From Aldersonia sp. NBC_00410 (GTDB taxonomy: Bacteria; Actinomycetota; Actinomycetes; Mycobacteriales; Mycobacteriaceae): a stretch of 64,000 bases of DNA. Below the pieces are notes generated by a model. That model did not search any database and had not been told where the DNA came from. It was given only the letters and a program-made list of their open reading frames with translations. Positions 25,528-34,261 of this stretch are shown here, one piece after another. Position 1 is the first letter of the stretch, and every line of letters starts with the position of its first letter. Made by a program: the position numbers and the translations under genes. Location of the stretch: positions 1 to 64,000 of the forward strand of contig NZ_JAPENM010000014.1 in the NCBI RefSeq assembly GCF_026342035.1, given 5' to 3'.

Positions 25528-27261
25528 TCAGACGAGGGTGACGGTGCCTGCGGTGCCGTCGACTTCGACGATCGCGCCGTCGGTGATGCGCTTGGTCGCC
25601 TCGGTTGCCGACACCACGCACGGGATGCCGAGTTCGCGGCTGACGATCGCGGCGTGCGAGAACGGCGCACCGACATCGACCACTACCGCGGCGGCGGCGA
25701 CGAACAGCGGCGTCCAGGACGGGTCGGTGAGCGGCGCGACCAGAATGTCGCCCGGTTCGAGCGCCGACGGATCATCGGGGCTGGTGATGACCCGCGCCCG
25801 CCCCTTCGCGGTGCCACCGCAAGCAGGCACACCGGTGATGGTCTCGCCTACGGCAGCCACGGTCGCCGAGCTGTCGGCTCGCAGCGCCCACTCGGCCACC
25901 GGCGGCGGCGTTCCGTCGACGACGAAGGGTGGCTTCCGGTCGAACAGATCCAGATAGCTGCGCTCACGCTCGGCCACCGTCGCGGTGTAGTTCGTCGGGT
26001 TCGCCACGAAGTCCGGCAGTTCCGAGGCGAACAACATGAACACCTGGCGGGGTGATTCGAGCGCGCCCTGCTCGGCGTAGCGCCGGCCGAGTTCGAGCCC
26101 GGCCAGCCGGATCTCGTGCATCAGCATTGCTGCCGTGGTCCGGCCCCGCTCGCGTCCACGCATCCACAGTGCCGATGCGTTCAGCACCGCTTCGAACTGA
26201 GCCGACGCATCCGCGTCTGCGGCGAGCATCTCCCGGATCGCGGCAGCCGATTCATCGCGCTGCGCGGACCGCTCGGAGGCCTTCGACTCCGGCGCTTCGG
26301 CTTCCGCGACACTGCGCATGCGGTCGAGAGTCGCCAGCGCGAGATCGGGGTCCACGCCCCAGGTGATCGCCCGGATCTCCCACTCGGCCGGTCCACGGAA
26401 GTCCCAGTCGGCGAGGAACTCGTCCAGTGCTGCCCGGAAGTTCTGCACCGCAGACGAATCCGATGCGAGCAGGTTCGCGTAGAGACCTTTGGTGCCTCGG
26501 TCGAACAGGGCCGCGATATCCGGGTCCTGAGCGAGTCGGCTGAGCTTCCACATACCGAGCGACGGCCCGGCGGAGTCCACGTTCCCGAGTCCGGTCACCA
26601 GGGTGAGCGCCTGCTCGGGCTTGCCGACGGCCGTGGCGAGCTGTGCGATCGCGCCCAGCCCGACGCCGCTCTTGAGGCTGGCCTCGATGTGGTGCTTGAA
26701 GAGACGCCGCAGCAGGGTTTCGAACGAGTTCATGCGGTCGATGAGCTGGACGTCGGTGAGTGCGCCCAAATCCGGACGCGTCCGGCGGATCTCCTCGACC
26801 TCTACGCGATCGGCGTCGTAGGCAGCGAGATCGGTGGCGCCGAGCACCTGTTCGGCGAGCCACGCGCCGGCTTTGGCCTCGTACTCGGGATTCTCGTCGA
26901 AGTCCCGCTTCTCGCTCTCGTAGCTCGGAATGCCCGGCATGTCGCCGAAGTACTGCAGGTCGACGGCTTCGGCGGACATTCCCGGCACCCGAACGCCGAA
27001 CAGCCGCATCAGCGACATGTTGATGTACAGGTAGCTACCGAAGGCGGGCAAGATGTTGAAGTCGACGGTCTCGTCGTACAGATCAGGATCCCAGACACCG
27101 CAGGCGACGAACGCATCCCGCCAACCCGGCTCGAGGCAGTGCTGAAAGCCCAGCGACGCATTCAGCGGGGTGATGGGGTCCGGGAAGATCTCACCGACAT
27201 TCGCACGTGAGTACAGCGGGAAGAGCTTCGAGGTGTCGTCCATGAGGGGCCAGTCGGTCAT
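25528..27261 (-). CDS. Dikinase-like protein: substrate region plus phosphohistidine domain, no ATP-grasp
   Basis: 577 residues from the ATG at 27261, behind GAAGGAGG. The C-terminal 90 residues are the swivelling phosphohistidine domain of PEP-utilising enzymes: ITGVPACGGTAKGRARVITS, DILVAPLTDPSWTPLFVAAA and GAPFSHAAIVSRELGIPCVV, with the phosphorylatable His at 536. The preceding 450 residues begin YSRANVGEIFPDPITPLNAS, similar to the opening of the central substrate-binding region of rifampin phosphotransferase and its relatives. The N-terminal ATP-grasp domain those enzymes need is absent. Phenylphosphate synthase (PpsA/PpsB) and HpeHI have their ATP-binding and His/substrate parts on separate proteins. 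The gene at 34258 is the natural partner here (inference). First gene of the 27.3-22.0 kb operon. Confidence 0.82.
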   Translation of the reverse strand: MTDWPLMDDTSKLFPLYSRANVGEIFPDPITPLNASLGFQHCLEPGWRDAFVACGVWDPDLYDETVDFNILPAFGSYLYINMSLMRLFGVRVPGMSAEAVDLQYFGDMPGIPSYESEKRDFDENPEYEAKAGAWLAEQVLGATDLAAYDADRVEVEEIRRTRPDLGALTDVQLIDRMNSFETLLRRLFKHHIEASLKSGVGLGAIAQLATAVGKPEQALTLVTGLGNVDSAGPSLGMWKLSRLAQDPDIAALFDRGTKGLYANLLASDSSAVQNFRAALDEFLADWDFRGPAEWEIRAITWGVDPDLALATLDRMRSVAEAEAPESKASERSAQRDESAAAIREMLAADADASAQFEAVLNASALWMRGRERGRTTAAMLMHEIRLAGLELGRRYAEQGALESPRQVFMLFASELPDFVANPTNYTATVAERERSYLDLFDRKPPFVVDGTPPPVAEWALRADSSATVAAVGETITGVPACGGTAKGRARVITSPDDPSALEPGDILVAPLTDPSWTPLFVAAAAVVVDVGAPFSHAAIVSRELGIPCVVSATEATKRITDGAIVEVDGTAGTVTLV

Positions 27262-27344
27262 CTGGCGGCCTCCTTCCGTGTCGCGGTGAGTTCGGTGGTG
27301 CCGCAGTTCCGCCTTCCGACAGCGTGCCGATTAGCGAACCTTTA

Positions 27345-27362
27345 GTCACATTATTGTGTGAC
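27345..27362. promoter_or_regulatory. Probable operator between the dikinase operon and surE
   Basis: GTCACATTATTGTGTGAC is an inverted repeat (GTCACA, six-base spacer, TGTGAC) in the 249-base divergent gap between the genes starting at 27261 and 27511. It is AT-rich compared with its surroundings. Likely a regulator site shared by both directions; the protein is unknown. Confidence 0.55.
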
Positions 27363-27510
27363 GGCCCTCACTCTGTCAATATGGCCCGACGTGGCTTTTC
27401 TCGACAGGAGCGGCTTATTGGAGGTCGGCTACGCGTATTTGGCTGGACAATGTTGTGACGCGTGAGTCACTATCGTGAACGAGGGCGATACTGCCCGAGA
27501 GGAGCCGGCA

Positions 27511-28287
27511 ATGCGTGTATTGGTCACGAACGACGACGGCTACGACGCCGTCGGCTTGGTCGCCGTGGCGGAGTCGCTGCTCGCGGCAGGCCACGAGGTG
27601 ACCGTGGGTGCACCGCTCACCGAGCGCAGCGGCAGCGGCAGCTCGCTGGGCACCATCGAGGACGGCTCCCGAATCCCGCTGTTCGAGAAACGGATCGATG
27701 CGCTCGGCAACACTCCCGTCTACGCGCTCGACTGCCCGCCCGCGCTGGCCGCCATCGCCTTCTGTTCCGGGACCTTCGGCCCACCACCGGATCTCGTGGT
27801 GAGCGGGATCAATCCCGGGCACAACACCGGACGCTCGGTGCTGTTCTCGAGCACGGTCGGTGCGGTGCTGGCCGCCCGCGTCGCAGGTATCAGCGGACTC
27901 GCGATCAGCACGGGATTCGCCCCTGGGCACCGATTCGACACCGCAGCCGAGGTCGCCCGAGGTCTTGTGCAGTGGTTCGGCGCCCGCGATTCGGCGGCCG
28001 ATCCGCTGACTCTCAACGTGAACGTACCGGAACTGGATTTCGCTGCGCTCCAAGGCATTCGGATCGCAGATCTCGGAGCAAAGAGCATGTTCACCCTGCG
28101 CGTCGCGCGAACCGACGGCGACCTGGTGTTGCGCCGGGTGGAGCGATCGTCGGGGTTCGCGTCGGGGACGGATGGTGCTGCGGTGGTGGACGGGTTCGTC
28201 TCGGTAACGCCGTTGAGTTCGGTAGGTGCGGATCTCGGGGCGCTCAGTGGGGACGGGTTGCCGGCGTTGGCGGCGGCGATCGGGTGA
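27511..28287 (+). CDS. surE: SurE-like 5'/3'-nucleotidase or acid phosphatase
   Basis: 258-residue metal-dependent phosphatase, starting at ATG 27511 behind GAGAGGAG. MRVLVTNDDGYD carries the metal-binding Asp pair (8, 9). TVGAPLTERSGSGSSLG corresponds to the AP..RSG loop, and VVSGINPGHNTGRSVLFSST to the SGINxGxN metal/phosphate loop. SurE hydrolyses nucleoside monophosphates and other phosphomonoesters. Here it is divergent from the dikinase operon, not in the usual pcm/rpoS or housekeeping context, so it may act as the dephosphorylating enzyme of the same pathway (inference). Confidence 0.88.
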   Translation: MRVLVTNDDGYDAVGLVAVAESLLAAGHEVTVGAPLTERSGSGSSLGTIEDGSRIPLFEKRIDALGNTPVYALDCPPALAAIAFCSGTFGPPPDLVVSGINPGHNTGRSVLFSSTVGAVLAARVAGISGLAISTGFAPGHRFDTAAEVARGLVQWFGARDSAADPLTLNVNVPELDFAALQGIRIADLGAKSMFTLRVARTDGDLVLRRVERSSGFASGTDGAAVVDGFVSVTPLSSVGADLGALSGDGLPALAAAIG

Positions 28288-28303
28288 GGTGATTAAGGGA
28301 GGG

Positions 28304-28930
28304 CTACTCGTCGTCGGTTCCGCGCTCGCGCCCGGCGGTGAGGAGCAAGTCCTGGTGCAGTTCCATCCAGATGTCGTGGTAGCTGTCGTACATTGGGCGG
28401 GCGAAGGCGGCCTTGTCGCCGCCTCGTACCTTGGCCAGGGCAGAATCGAGCCGGACCTGGTAGCGGGACCAGCGGGGCATGCCTTCGGCGGCGGTCGTGA
28501 GGATGGCGTTCACCCGATCGTGCCCGGCCGCCAGGTCCGCGATGACCGCGGAGTCGTACTCGGCATCGGTGTGGTCGTTGGGTGTGGTGTCATCGCGCAT
28601 CTGCCAGGCGGCACAAATCTGTTTGAAGTCGGTGTTGATCGGCAGGAACGCCGCATACAGTTCGGCCACCGTCCGGCTCTGCGCGTCGTCGAGTGATCGC
28701 TCGGCACGCAACTCGTCGTACCGCGCTCGCCCGGCCGGAGTCAGCATCGTCCCGGCCATGCGACCTTCCCGGCGGTTGGCCCAACCGGCGTCGACGATGG
28801 TGTCGACGACGTCACTTAGTGTCGTGGGTTCCAGCGCAGTCATCGCGGCGAGCACGGCGTCGGAGGCCAGGCCCTTGACCCGAAGGGCGTGCATGACCTC
28901 GACCAGGTCGCTGTCGGTGGTGGTTGTCAT
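28304..28930 (-). CDS. Winged-helix protein associated with dikinase genes
   Basis: 208 residues in two parts. Residues about 5-75 look like a small winged helix (VMHALRVKGLASDAVLAAMT, then VVDTIVDAGWANRREGRMAG and LTPAGRARYDELRA, the MarR/PadR-like wing). Residues 80-200 form a helical domain with conserved-looking aromatic positions (FLPINTDFKQICAAWQMRD; MYDSYHDIWMELHQDLLLTA). Its ATG overlaps the CoA-ligase stop, so the two are co-translated. M. tuberculosis has a conserved protein of about this size next to its short ppdK (Rv1126c-Rv1127c, from memory). It may sense a ligand and regulate the dikinase genes or act as an accessory subunit. Confidence 0.6.
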   Translation of the reverse strand: MTTTTDSDLVEVMHALRVKGLASDAVLAAMTALEPTTLSDVVDTIVDAGWANRREGRMAGTMLTPAGRARYDELRAERSLDDAQSRTVAELYAAFLPINTDFKQICAAWQMRDDTTPNDHTDAEYDSAVIADLAAGHDRVNAILTTAAEGMPRWSRYQVRLDSALAKVRGGDKAAFARPMYDSYHDIWMELHQDLLLTAGRERGTDDE

Positions 28931-30612
28931 ACTTTCTCTCCTTGTGCAAAACGTGCTGTAAGACTTCGCTTGTCGAGCTTGCCGGTGGGCAGTCGCGGCA
29001 TATCGTCGGTGAACTCCACGACCCGAGGCGCCTTGAAGTGCGCGAGACGTTCCCGGCAGAACGCGATAAGGCCGGTATCGGTGAGCACCGAACCCGGACG
29101 GGTCTCGACGACCGCCTTCACCGATTCGCCGAACTCCGGATCGGGGATGCCGACCACGCCGGCGTCGATCACGTCGGGATGGCTCAGCAGCACCTCTTCG
29201 ATCTCTTCCGGATAGATGTTCACGCCACCGGAGATGATCATGAATCCCTCGCGCCCAACCAGATACAGGTAGCCGTCGTCGAGGTAACCGATATCGCCCA
29301 TCTGGCGCAACGCGGCTTTCTCGCCCGCGCTGTCGTAGGTCTGCGGTGTGGTGCTCTCGAAGCACACCCGGCCGCGTACACCATCGTCGACGGGCGCTCC
29401 GTCGGCATCGACGATACGTACCCGCGCCGCACCGAACGGCCGTCCGACGGATCCCGGGTGGTCGCGAACCTCGTCGGGGCCGATGTAGGTGTGCCCGTAT
29501 CCTTCCGATGCGCCGTAATACTCGTGCAGGATGGCGCCCCACCAGTCGAGGATCTGCTCCTTCACGTCCACCGGGCACGGTGCGCCCGAGGTGAAAGCCA
29601 CCCGATGACTCGGCGACAGTGCGATGCGTTCGCGTTCGGGTAGACGCAGCAGCCGGACGAGCATCGTCGGCACCCACTGCGAGTGGGTGATCTGGTGGCG
29701 CACGATCGCCTTCATCGCAGCCGCGGCGTCGAACCGCTCCATGCACACGACGGTGCCGCCGGCGGCGAGGGTGATCAGCGTGAAGGTGAACGGCGCGGCG
29801 TGATAATTCGGCGCGGGCGACAGCAGCCGCGTGGACGCATCGACGCCGAGTTTTTCGACGAGGCCGGAGTGCCGCTGCGGGGCGTCGGCCGGGTGGACGC
29901 CGAGGAGCTGCTGAGCGAACCGCTTCGGCCGGCCGGTGGTGCCACCGCTGTAGAGGACGCGTGCGCCGAGGAGCTCGTCGGCAATCGGGGTGGTCGGTTG
30001 CCCGGCGAGCACATCGTCGAAGGTCGCGAATCCGGGACGGGACGATTGGTCGCTGCGCAGGCTCCGCTCCGACGATTGGTCGCTGCGCAGGCTCCGCTCC
30101 GACGATTGGTCGCTGCGCAGGCTCCGCTCCGACGATTGGTCGCTGCGCAGGCTCCGCTCCGACGATTGGTCGCTGCGCAGGCTCCGCTCCGACGATTGGT
30201 CGCTGCGCAGGCTCCGCTCCTGGTGGCCGTCGGCGCAGATCGTGACGCCACCGGTGACGCCGCTGCGGGCGAGCGCCTCGGCGACGGTGTCGGCGACCGC
30301 ACGGCTGGTCACAATCGCCCGTGGCGCCGCCTCCTCGAACAAAACGGCGAGCTCCGCGGGCTTCAGATGCCAGTTGACCGGGGTCACGTAGAGACCGCTG
30401 CGCATGCCGGCGGCCATCACCACCGGCCAGACGATGTTGTTCTCCATCACGATGACCACCGTGTCCCCCGCCGCAACGCCGTGCGCCCGCCAGAAGTGGG
30501 CCAGTTGGTTCGACTGTTCGTCGAGCTCGCGGTAGGTGATCGACAGCCCCGACTCCGCCATCACATAGGCGCTGGCGTCGGGTCGTTCCGCGACGATTGC
30601 CGGTGGGTACAC
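28927..30612 (-). CDS. Acyl-CoA synthetase (AMP-forming) with a six-copy decapeptide insert
   Basis: 561-residue ANL-superfamily ligase activating a carboxylic acid to its CoA thioester via an acyl-adenylate. Motifs: LYSGGTTGRPKRF (P-loop), HEYYGASEGYG, and MGDIGYLDDGYLYLVGRE with RLPTGKLDKRSL near the end, including the catalytic Lys. Residues about 132-191 are six exact copies of a ten-residue unit (ERSLRSDQSS) in the surface region before the P-loop; without it the protein would be a normal 501 residues. Divergent from the P450 operon at 30790 with 177 bases between, so it probably activates the acid produced by the ALDH of that operon. The gene after it is co-translated. Confidence 0.88.
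   Translation of the reverse strand: MYPPAIVAERPDASAYVMAESGLSITYRELDEQSNQLAHFWRAHGVAAGDTVVIVMENNIVWPVVMAAGMRSGLYVTPVNWHLKPAELAVLFEEAAPRAIVTSRAVADTVAEALARSGVTGGVTICADGHQERSLRSDQSSERSLRSDQSSERSLRSDQSSERSLRSDQSSERSLRSDQSSERSLRSDQSSRPGFATFDDVLAGQPTTPIADELLGARVLYSGGTTGRPKRFAQQLLGVHPADAPQRHSGLVEKLGVDASTRLLSPAPNYHAAPFTFTLITLAAGGTVVCMERFDAAAAMKAIVRHQITHSQWVPTMLVRLLRLPERERIALSPSHRVAFTSGAPCPVDVKEQILDWWGAILHEYYGASEGYGHTYIGPDEVRDHPGSVGRPFGAARVRIVDADGAPVDDGVRGRVCFESTTPQTYDSAGEKAALRQMGDIGYLDDGYLYLVGREGFMIISGGVNIYPEEIEEVLLSHPDVIDAGVVGIPDPEFGESVKAVVETRPGSVLTDTGLIAFCRERLAHFKAPRVVEFTDDMPRLPTGKLDKRSLTARFAQGEKV
30041..30220. repeat. Six perfect tandem copies of a 30-bp unit inside the CoA-ligase gene
   Basis: Six identical 30-base units in a row, each beginning GACGATTGGTCG and ending GGCTCCGCTCC on the plus strand, with no spacer and no base differences. 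Thirty is divisible by three, so copy-number changes would keep the ligase frame. No partial copy is seen at the edges. No related unit was noticed elsewhere in the window. Confidence 0.98.
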
Positions 30613-30789
30613 GATCCTCCAATTGCGAATACTCAGTCACCTTTGCCGGACGGTCCGATAGGCCGTACCCCATGGTGACGTCTGCAAGGAATGTTTCGCT
30701 GTTGTGGTTCACAGCACACCATAGTTTATGATTTAGTGAAAGTGCAGTCGCAAACCGATTGGTTCCGACCACCGCCCAGGGAGCCCGAG

Positions 30790-31989
30790 ATGACAAGCGT
30801 CGAGAGCATCGATCTGATGGACCTGCGGCCGTTTGCCGCGGGAACGGACCATGCCCTGTTCGCCCATCTGCGCGACGACGATCCGCTGCACTGGAACGCC
30901 GAGCCCGGCGGCCCCGGATTCTGGTCGGTCACCCGCTACGAGGACGTCAAGGCCGTCGCCTCGAATCACGAGGATTTCACCGTCGCGCAGGGCACCCAGA
31001 TCGCCAGCCGGCGGGCAGAGGGTGAAGGTGCACGCAGCATCCATCACGTCGATCCGCCCGAACACGGCCCGTTGCGCGGCCTCGTCACACCGCACGTGCG
31101 GCCGGTGAAACTCAAGTCGTTGGAGCGCGACATCGCCGCTGTCATCGACGGTTTGCTCGACGACACGGTCGGCCGACCCGACATCGACTTCGTTGCCAAC
31201 GTGTCGTCGCAGCTGCCTCTCGTGATGATCGGCCGTCTGCTCGGCGCACCCCTGGCGGACTGCCCGAACCTGTTGCGCTGGACCAATCAGATGGCCAGCG
31301 AGGATCCCGACTATTCCGAGGGCCCACAGACCGCGGTCGCGGCCCGCGACGAAGTGTTCGGCTACTTCCGCGCCCTCGAGAAGCTGCGGCGCGAGTGCCC
31401 GGCCGAGGACCTGGTGAGCGTGCTGACCGCGGCCGAGCTCGACGGCCTCCCGCTCTCGCGCGGCTATCTCGATGCCTACTACCTGATCCTGATGGTGGCC
31501 GGCAACGAGACGACCCGAAACCTGTTGTCCGGCGGCGTGAATCTCCTCGCCGAGAATCCGCAGTGGTGGGACTTCATGCGGGAGAACCCGGCGAAGATCC
31601 GCGTGGTGGTGGAGGAAATGGTGCGGATGGTCTCCCCCGTGCTCTCGATGCGGCGCACCGCGACCCGCGACCTCGAACTGCATGCCAAGCAGATCTCCGC
31701 GGGCGACAAGGTGGTCATGTGGTTCTGCTCCGCCAACCGCGACGAGCGCGTCTTCGAAAAGCCGGAAACATTCATCGGCAACCGCTTCCCCAACGAACAT
31801 CTCGGTTTCGGCTGGGGTGCACACGCGTGCCTCGGCTCCAACCTGGCGAAGATGGAGGCCCGGCTGTTCTTCACCCGGGTCATCGAACGTAACCTGCAGA
31901 TCGACGTCCTGGCCGAACCCAACCGTTTGCAGAGCAACTTCTTCCGAGGTATCAAGACGCTTCCGGTCACCATCGGGGAACGCCGATGA
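30790..31989 (+). CDS. Cytochrome P450
   Basis: 399-residue soluble P450 from the ATG at 30790, behind GGGAG. Motifs: VAGNETTRN (I helix; note Asn-Glu-Thr-Thr), VVEEMVRMVSPV (ExxR), and FGWGAHACLGSN with the axial Cys347. It resembles the CYP125/CYP142/CYP124 style of actinobacterial P450s that oxidise sterol or isoprenoid side chains, but this is impression only. First gene of a run in which every next start overlaps the previous stop; ALDH and SDR downstream fit oxidation of an alcohol it produces to an acid. The KshB-like reductase five genes later is a likely electron donor. The promoter gap holds CATAGTTTATG, a possible operator. Confidence 0.92.
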   Translation: MTSVESIDLMDLRPFAAGTDHALFAHLRDDDPLHWNAEPGGPGFWSVTRYEDVKAVASNHEDFTVAQGTQIASRRAEGEGARSIHHVDPPEHGPLRGLVTPHVRPVKLKSLERDIAAVIDGLLDDTVGRPDIDFVANVSSQLPLVMIGRLLGAPLADCPNLLRWTNQMASEDPDYSEGPQTAVAARDEVFGYFRALEKLRRECPAEDLVSVLTAAELDGLPLSRGYLDAYYLILMVAGNETTRNLLSGGVNLLAENPQWWDFMRENPAKIRVVVEEMVRMVSPVLSMRRTATRDLELHAKQISAGDKVVMWFCSANRDERVFEKPETFIGNRFPNEHLGFGWGAHACLGSNLAKMEARLFFTRVIERNLQIDVLAEPNRLQSNFFRGIKTLPVTIGERR

Positions 31990-33431
31990 CCAGCGTCCGG
32001 AGCGCCCTGCCGTCGAGCCTCGGCTCACCGGCCGCATTGATCGATGGCCGTGTGGTCGAGGCCGGTGACGAGATCCCCGTCCGCAATCCGTTCTCGGACA
32101 ATGTCATCGGAGTGACACACCAGGCCACCGCCGAGACAGTCGACGAGGCGGTCATCGCAGCTCGCAGCGGATTCCGTGCATGGTCGGCCGTCGACGTCAC
32201 CGACCGTGCCGCGCTGCTGCGTCGCACGGCGGAACTCCTCGAGGAGCGCGGGCCGTCGATCGCGGACACCGTGACCGCCGAGATGGGTATGCCGACGACC
32301 CTCGCGGTCGCGACCCAACAGGTCATGCCGGCCGCAGTATTGCGATCGATGAGCGCTGCAGCAGAGCGCTTTCCGTGGCGTGAACAGATCGACGGCGCGA
32401 CACTGCAGCGGGTGTCGGCCGGGGTCGTCGCGGCGATCACGCCGTGGAACATGCCGGTCCACCAGATCGTCGCGAAGGTTGCCGCAGCGTTGGCCGCCGG
32501 CTGCAGCGTGGTGCTCAAACCCGCCGAGGCGACACCCTTCGACGCCGCCTTGATCCGCCAGTGCTTCGTCGACGCAGGACTGCCGCCGGCGGCGTTCAAC
32601 ATCGTCAACGGCACCGGCCCGGTCACGGGCACCGCCCTCGCCGGTCATCCCGGCGTCGCGCACGTCTCCTTCACCGGCAGCGTCGGTGCCGGGAAGTCGG
32701 TTGCCGCTGCGGCTGCGGGATCGCTGACCCGCACCACCTTGGAGCTCGGCGGAAAGTCGCCGGCCGTGGTGCTGCCCGACGCCGACTTCGAGAGGGTCCT
32801 GCCGCGGGTGCTGGCCAGCGGCCTGGTCAACACCGGCCAGGCCTGCAATGCCACCACCCGGATCCTCGCACCGCGCGCCGCGACCTTCACGGTGGAAGCG
32901 GCACTGGCGCAGGCACTGTCCGGAATCGTCGTCGGCGACCCAACCGAGTCGTCGACGACGCACGGCCCGTTGGCGTCACGGCGCCAGACGGAGCGGGTCC
33001 TCGAGCACGCGGCCCTCGCCCGCGCCACCGGTCGCGTCGTCGCGGGGACGGGCGAGCAGCTCTCGATCGGAGGGTCGCGATGCTTCGTCGAGCCACTGAT
33101 CGTGACCGACCTCGGTCCCGACAGCCGCACCGTGCGCGAAGAGATCTTCGGGCCAGTACTCGTCGTCCAGTACTACGACTCGGTTGCCGAGGCCATCGAA
33201 CTCGCCAACGACTGCGACTACGGGCTGTCGGCGGAGGTGTGGTCCGCCAGTTCGCAGCACGCCACCGAGGTGGCCGGCCTCCTGGACGTCGGCCAGGTCA
33301 AAGTCAACGGCGTCAAGACCCGAGAGCGGCCGGGCGTGCCGTTCGGCGGGGTGAAGAACTCGGGCTACGGGCGGGAACTCGGCGCCACCGGGCTCGCCGA
33401 GTTCACCGAGATCAAGGCGGTGATGGCATGA
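31986..33431 (+). CDS. Aldehyde dehydrogenase
   Basis: 481-residue NAD(P)-dependent ALDH oxidising an aldehyde to an acid. Catalytic Cys287 ([11 protein letters not shown]), general base Glu253 (TLELGGKSP) and the oxyanion Asn155 (TPWNMP) are all present, as is the late [10 protein letters not shown] motif. ATGA overlap with the P450 stop. It probably follows the P450 and a dehydrogenase in making a carboxylic acid for the divergent CoA ligase (inference). Confidence 0.92.
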   Translation: MTSVRSALPSSLGSPAALIDGRVVEAGDEIPVRNPFSDNVIGVTHQATAETVDEAVIAARSGFRAWSAVDVTDRAALLRRTAELLEERGPSIADTVTAEMGMPTTLAVATQQVMPAAVLRSMSAAAERFPWREQIDGATLQRVSAGVVAAITPWNMPVHQIVAKVAAALAAGCSVVLKPAEATPFDAALIRQCFVDAGLPPAAFNIVNGTGPVTGTALAGHPGVAHVSFTGSVGAGKSVAAAAAGSLTRTTLELGGKSPAVVLPDADFERVLPRVLASGLVNTGQACNATTRILAPRAATFTVEAALAQALSGIVVGDPTESSTTHGPLASRRQTERVLEHAALARATGRVVAGTGEQLSIGGSRCFVEPLIVTDLGPDSRTVREEIFGPVLVVQYYDSVAEAIELANDCDYGLSAEVWSASSQHATEVAGLLDVGQVKVNGVKTRERPGVPFGGVKNSGYGRELGATGLAEFTEIKAVMA

Positions 33432-34261
33432 GCCGCAACCCCTCTGGTCGGACCTACGTGATCACCGGCGCCGCATCCGGGATCGGACTGGCGCTGGTCA
33501 CTCGGATCCTGGACCGGGAGCCGACCGCCGACATCCTCGGTATCGACCTCGCCGCCTGCCCCGATACCCGCGTGCGCGCTGCGATCTGTGACCTGTCGGA
33601 TCTCGACGCGATCGCCGATCTCGACCTGCCCGATCACGTGGACGCGCTCGCCAACGTGGCAGGTGTGCCGGGGACCGCACCTGCGGGAACCGTGCTGGCA
33701 GTGAACACCCTCGGCATGCGTGCCCTCACTTTCCGCGTCCTGGACCGCATGGGTCCGGGAGCGAGCATCGTCAACGTCGCCTCCATTGCGGCACACCGCA
33801 ACACGCAGTCACCGGAGGCGATCGCGGCGTTGCTGAATGTCACCGATTGTGATCGGTTGGACGCGTGGCTCGCCGCGCATCCGATCGACGGCCCGGCCGC
33901 CTATGACACCTCCAAACGGGCCGTCGTCGATTGGACCGTCGCACTGTCGGCGGCCCTGCAATCCCGACACATCCGGGCGAATGCGGTGAGCCCAGGACCT
34001 ACCGAGACACCGATCCTCGTCGACTTCGAGGCGTCGATGGGTGTCGACGCGATCGCCCGATCGGCGGCACATGTCGGACGCCACGGCACCGCAGCGGAAT
34101 CCGCCGCGGCCGTCGCCTTCCTGCTCTCCGAAGACGCCGCCTGGATCAACGGCATCGACCTCCCCGTCGAAGGCGGATTGACGGCCACCCGCGCCGCCCT
34201 GCTGCCCGCACCGCTGACCTCACCCCGTATCGCCCCGACCGCGAAGGGTCTATCCCGATGA
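33428..34261 (+). CDS. Short-chain dehydrogenase (3alpha-HSD/carbonyl reductase-like)
   Basis: 277-residue SDR. TGAASGIG is at residues 13-20, ANVAGVPG at 75-82, and Ser119, Tyr159 and Lys163 (YDTSK) are intact. The 39-residue stretch between Ser and Tyr (HRNTQSPEAIAALLNVTDCD onward) is longer than in classical SDRs and matches the 3alpha-hydroxysteroid dehydrogenase/carbonyl reductase type. The C-terminal 25 residues after VEGGLTATRAAL are an unstructured tail. ATGA overlaps on both sides. It probably oxidises an alcohol from the P450 step. Confidence 0.88.
   Translation: MSRNPSGRTYVITGAASGIGLALVTRILDREPTADILGIDLAACPDTRVRAAICDLSDLDAIADLDLPDHVDALANVAGVPGTAPAGTVLAVNTLGMRALTFRVLDRMGPGASIVNVASIAAHRNTQSPEAIAALLNVTDCDRLDAWLAAHPIDGPAAYDTSKRAVVDWTVALSAALQSRHIRANAVSPGPTETPILVDFEASMGVDAIARSAAHVGRHGTAAESAAAVAFLLSEDAAWINGIDLPVEGGLTATRAALLPAPLTSPRIAPTAKGLSR

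Noticed and set aside
30041-30220. A CRISPR-like array
   Set aside because: The units are directly contiguous with no spacers, and lie in frame within a ligase gene; it is a tandem minisatellite.
29961-30391. Plus-strand open frames through the 30-bp array (repeats rich in Gly, Arg, Ser, Trp)
   Set aside because: They are open only because the repeat unit has no stop in those frames; the ligase motifs on the minus strand flank the array on both sides.
30733-32037. A 434-codon open frame on the minus strand
   Set aside because: Antisense shadow of the P450 gene at 30790; no motif.
33931-34260. Start of a longer 603-codon protein extending upstream of the PPDK-like gene
   Set aside because: The upstream extension is an Arg/His-rich shadow of the SDR gene; the ATG at 34258 overlaps the SDR stop and begins the conserved domain.
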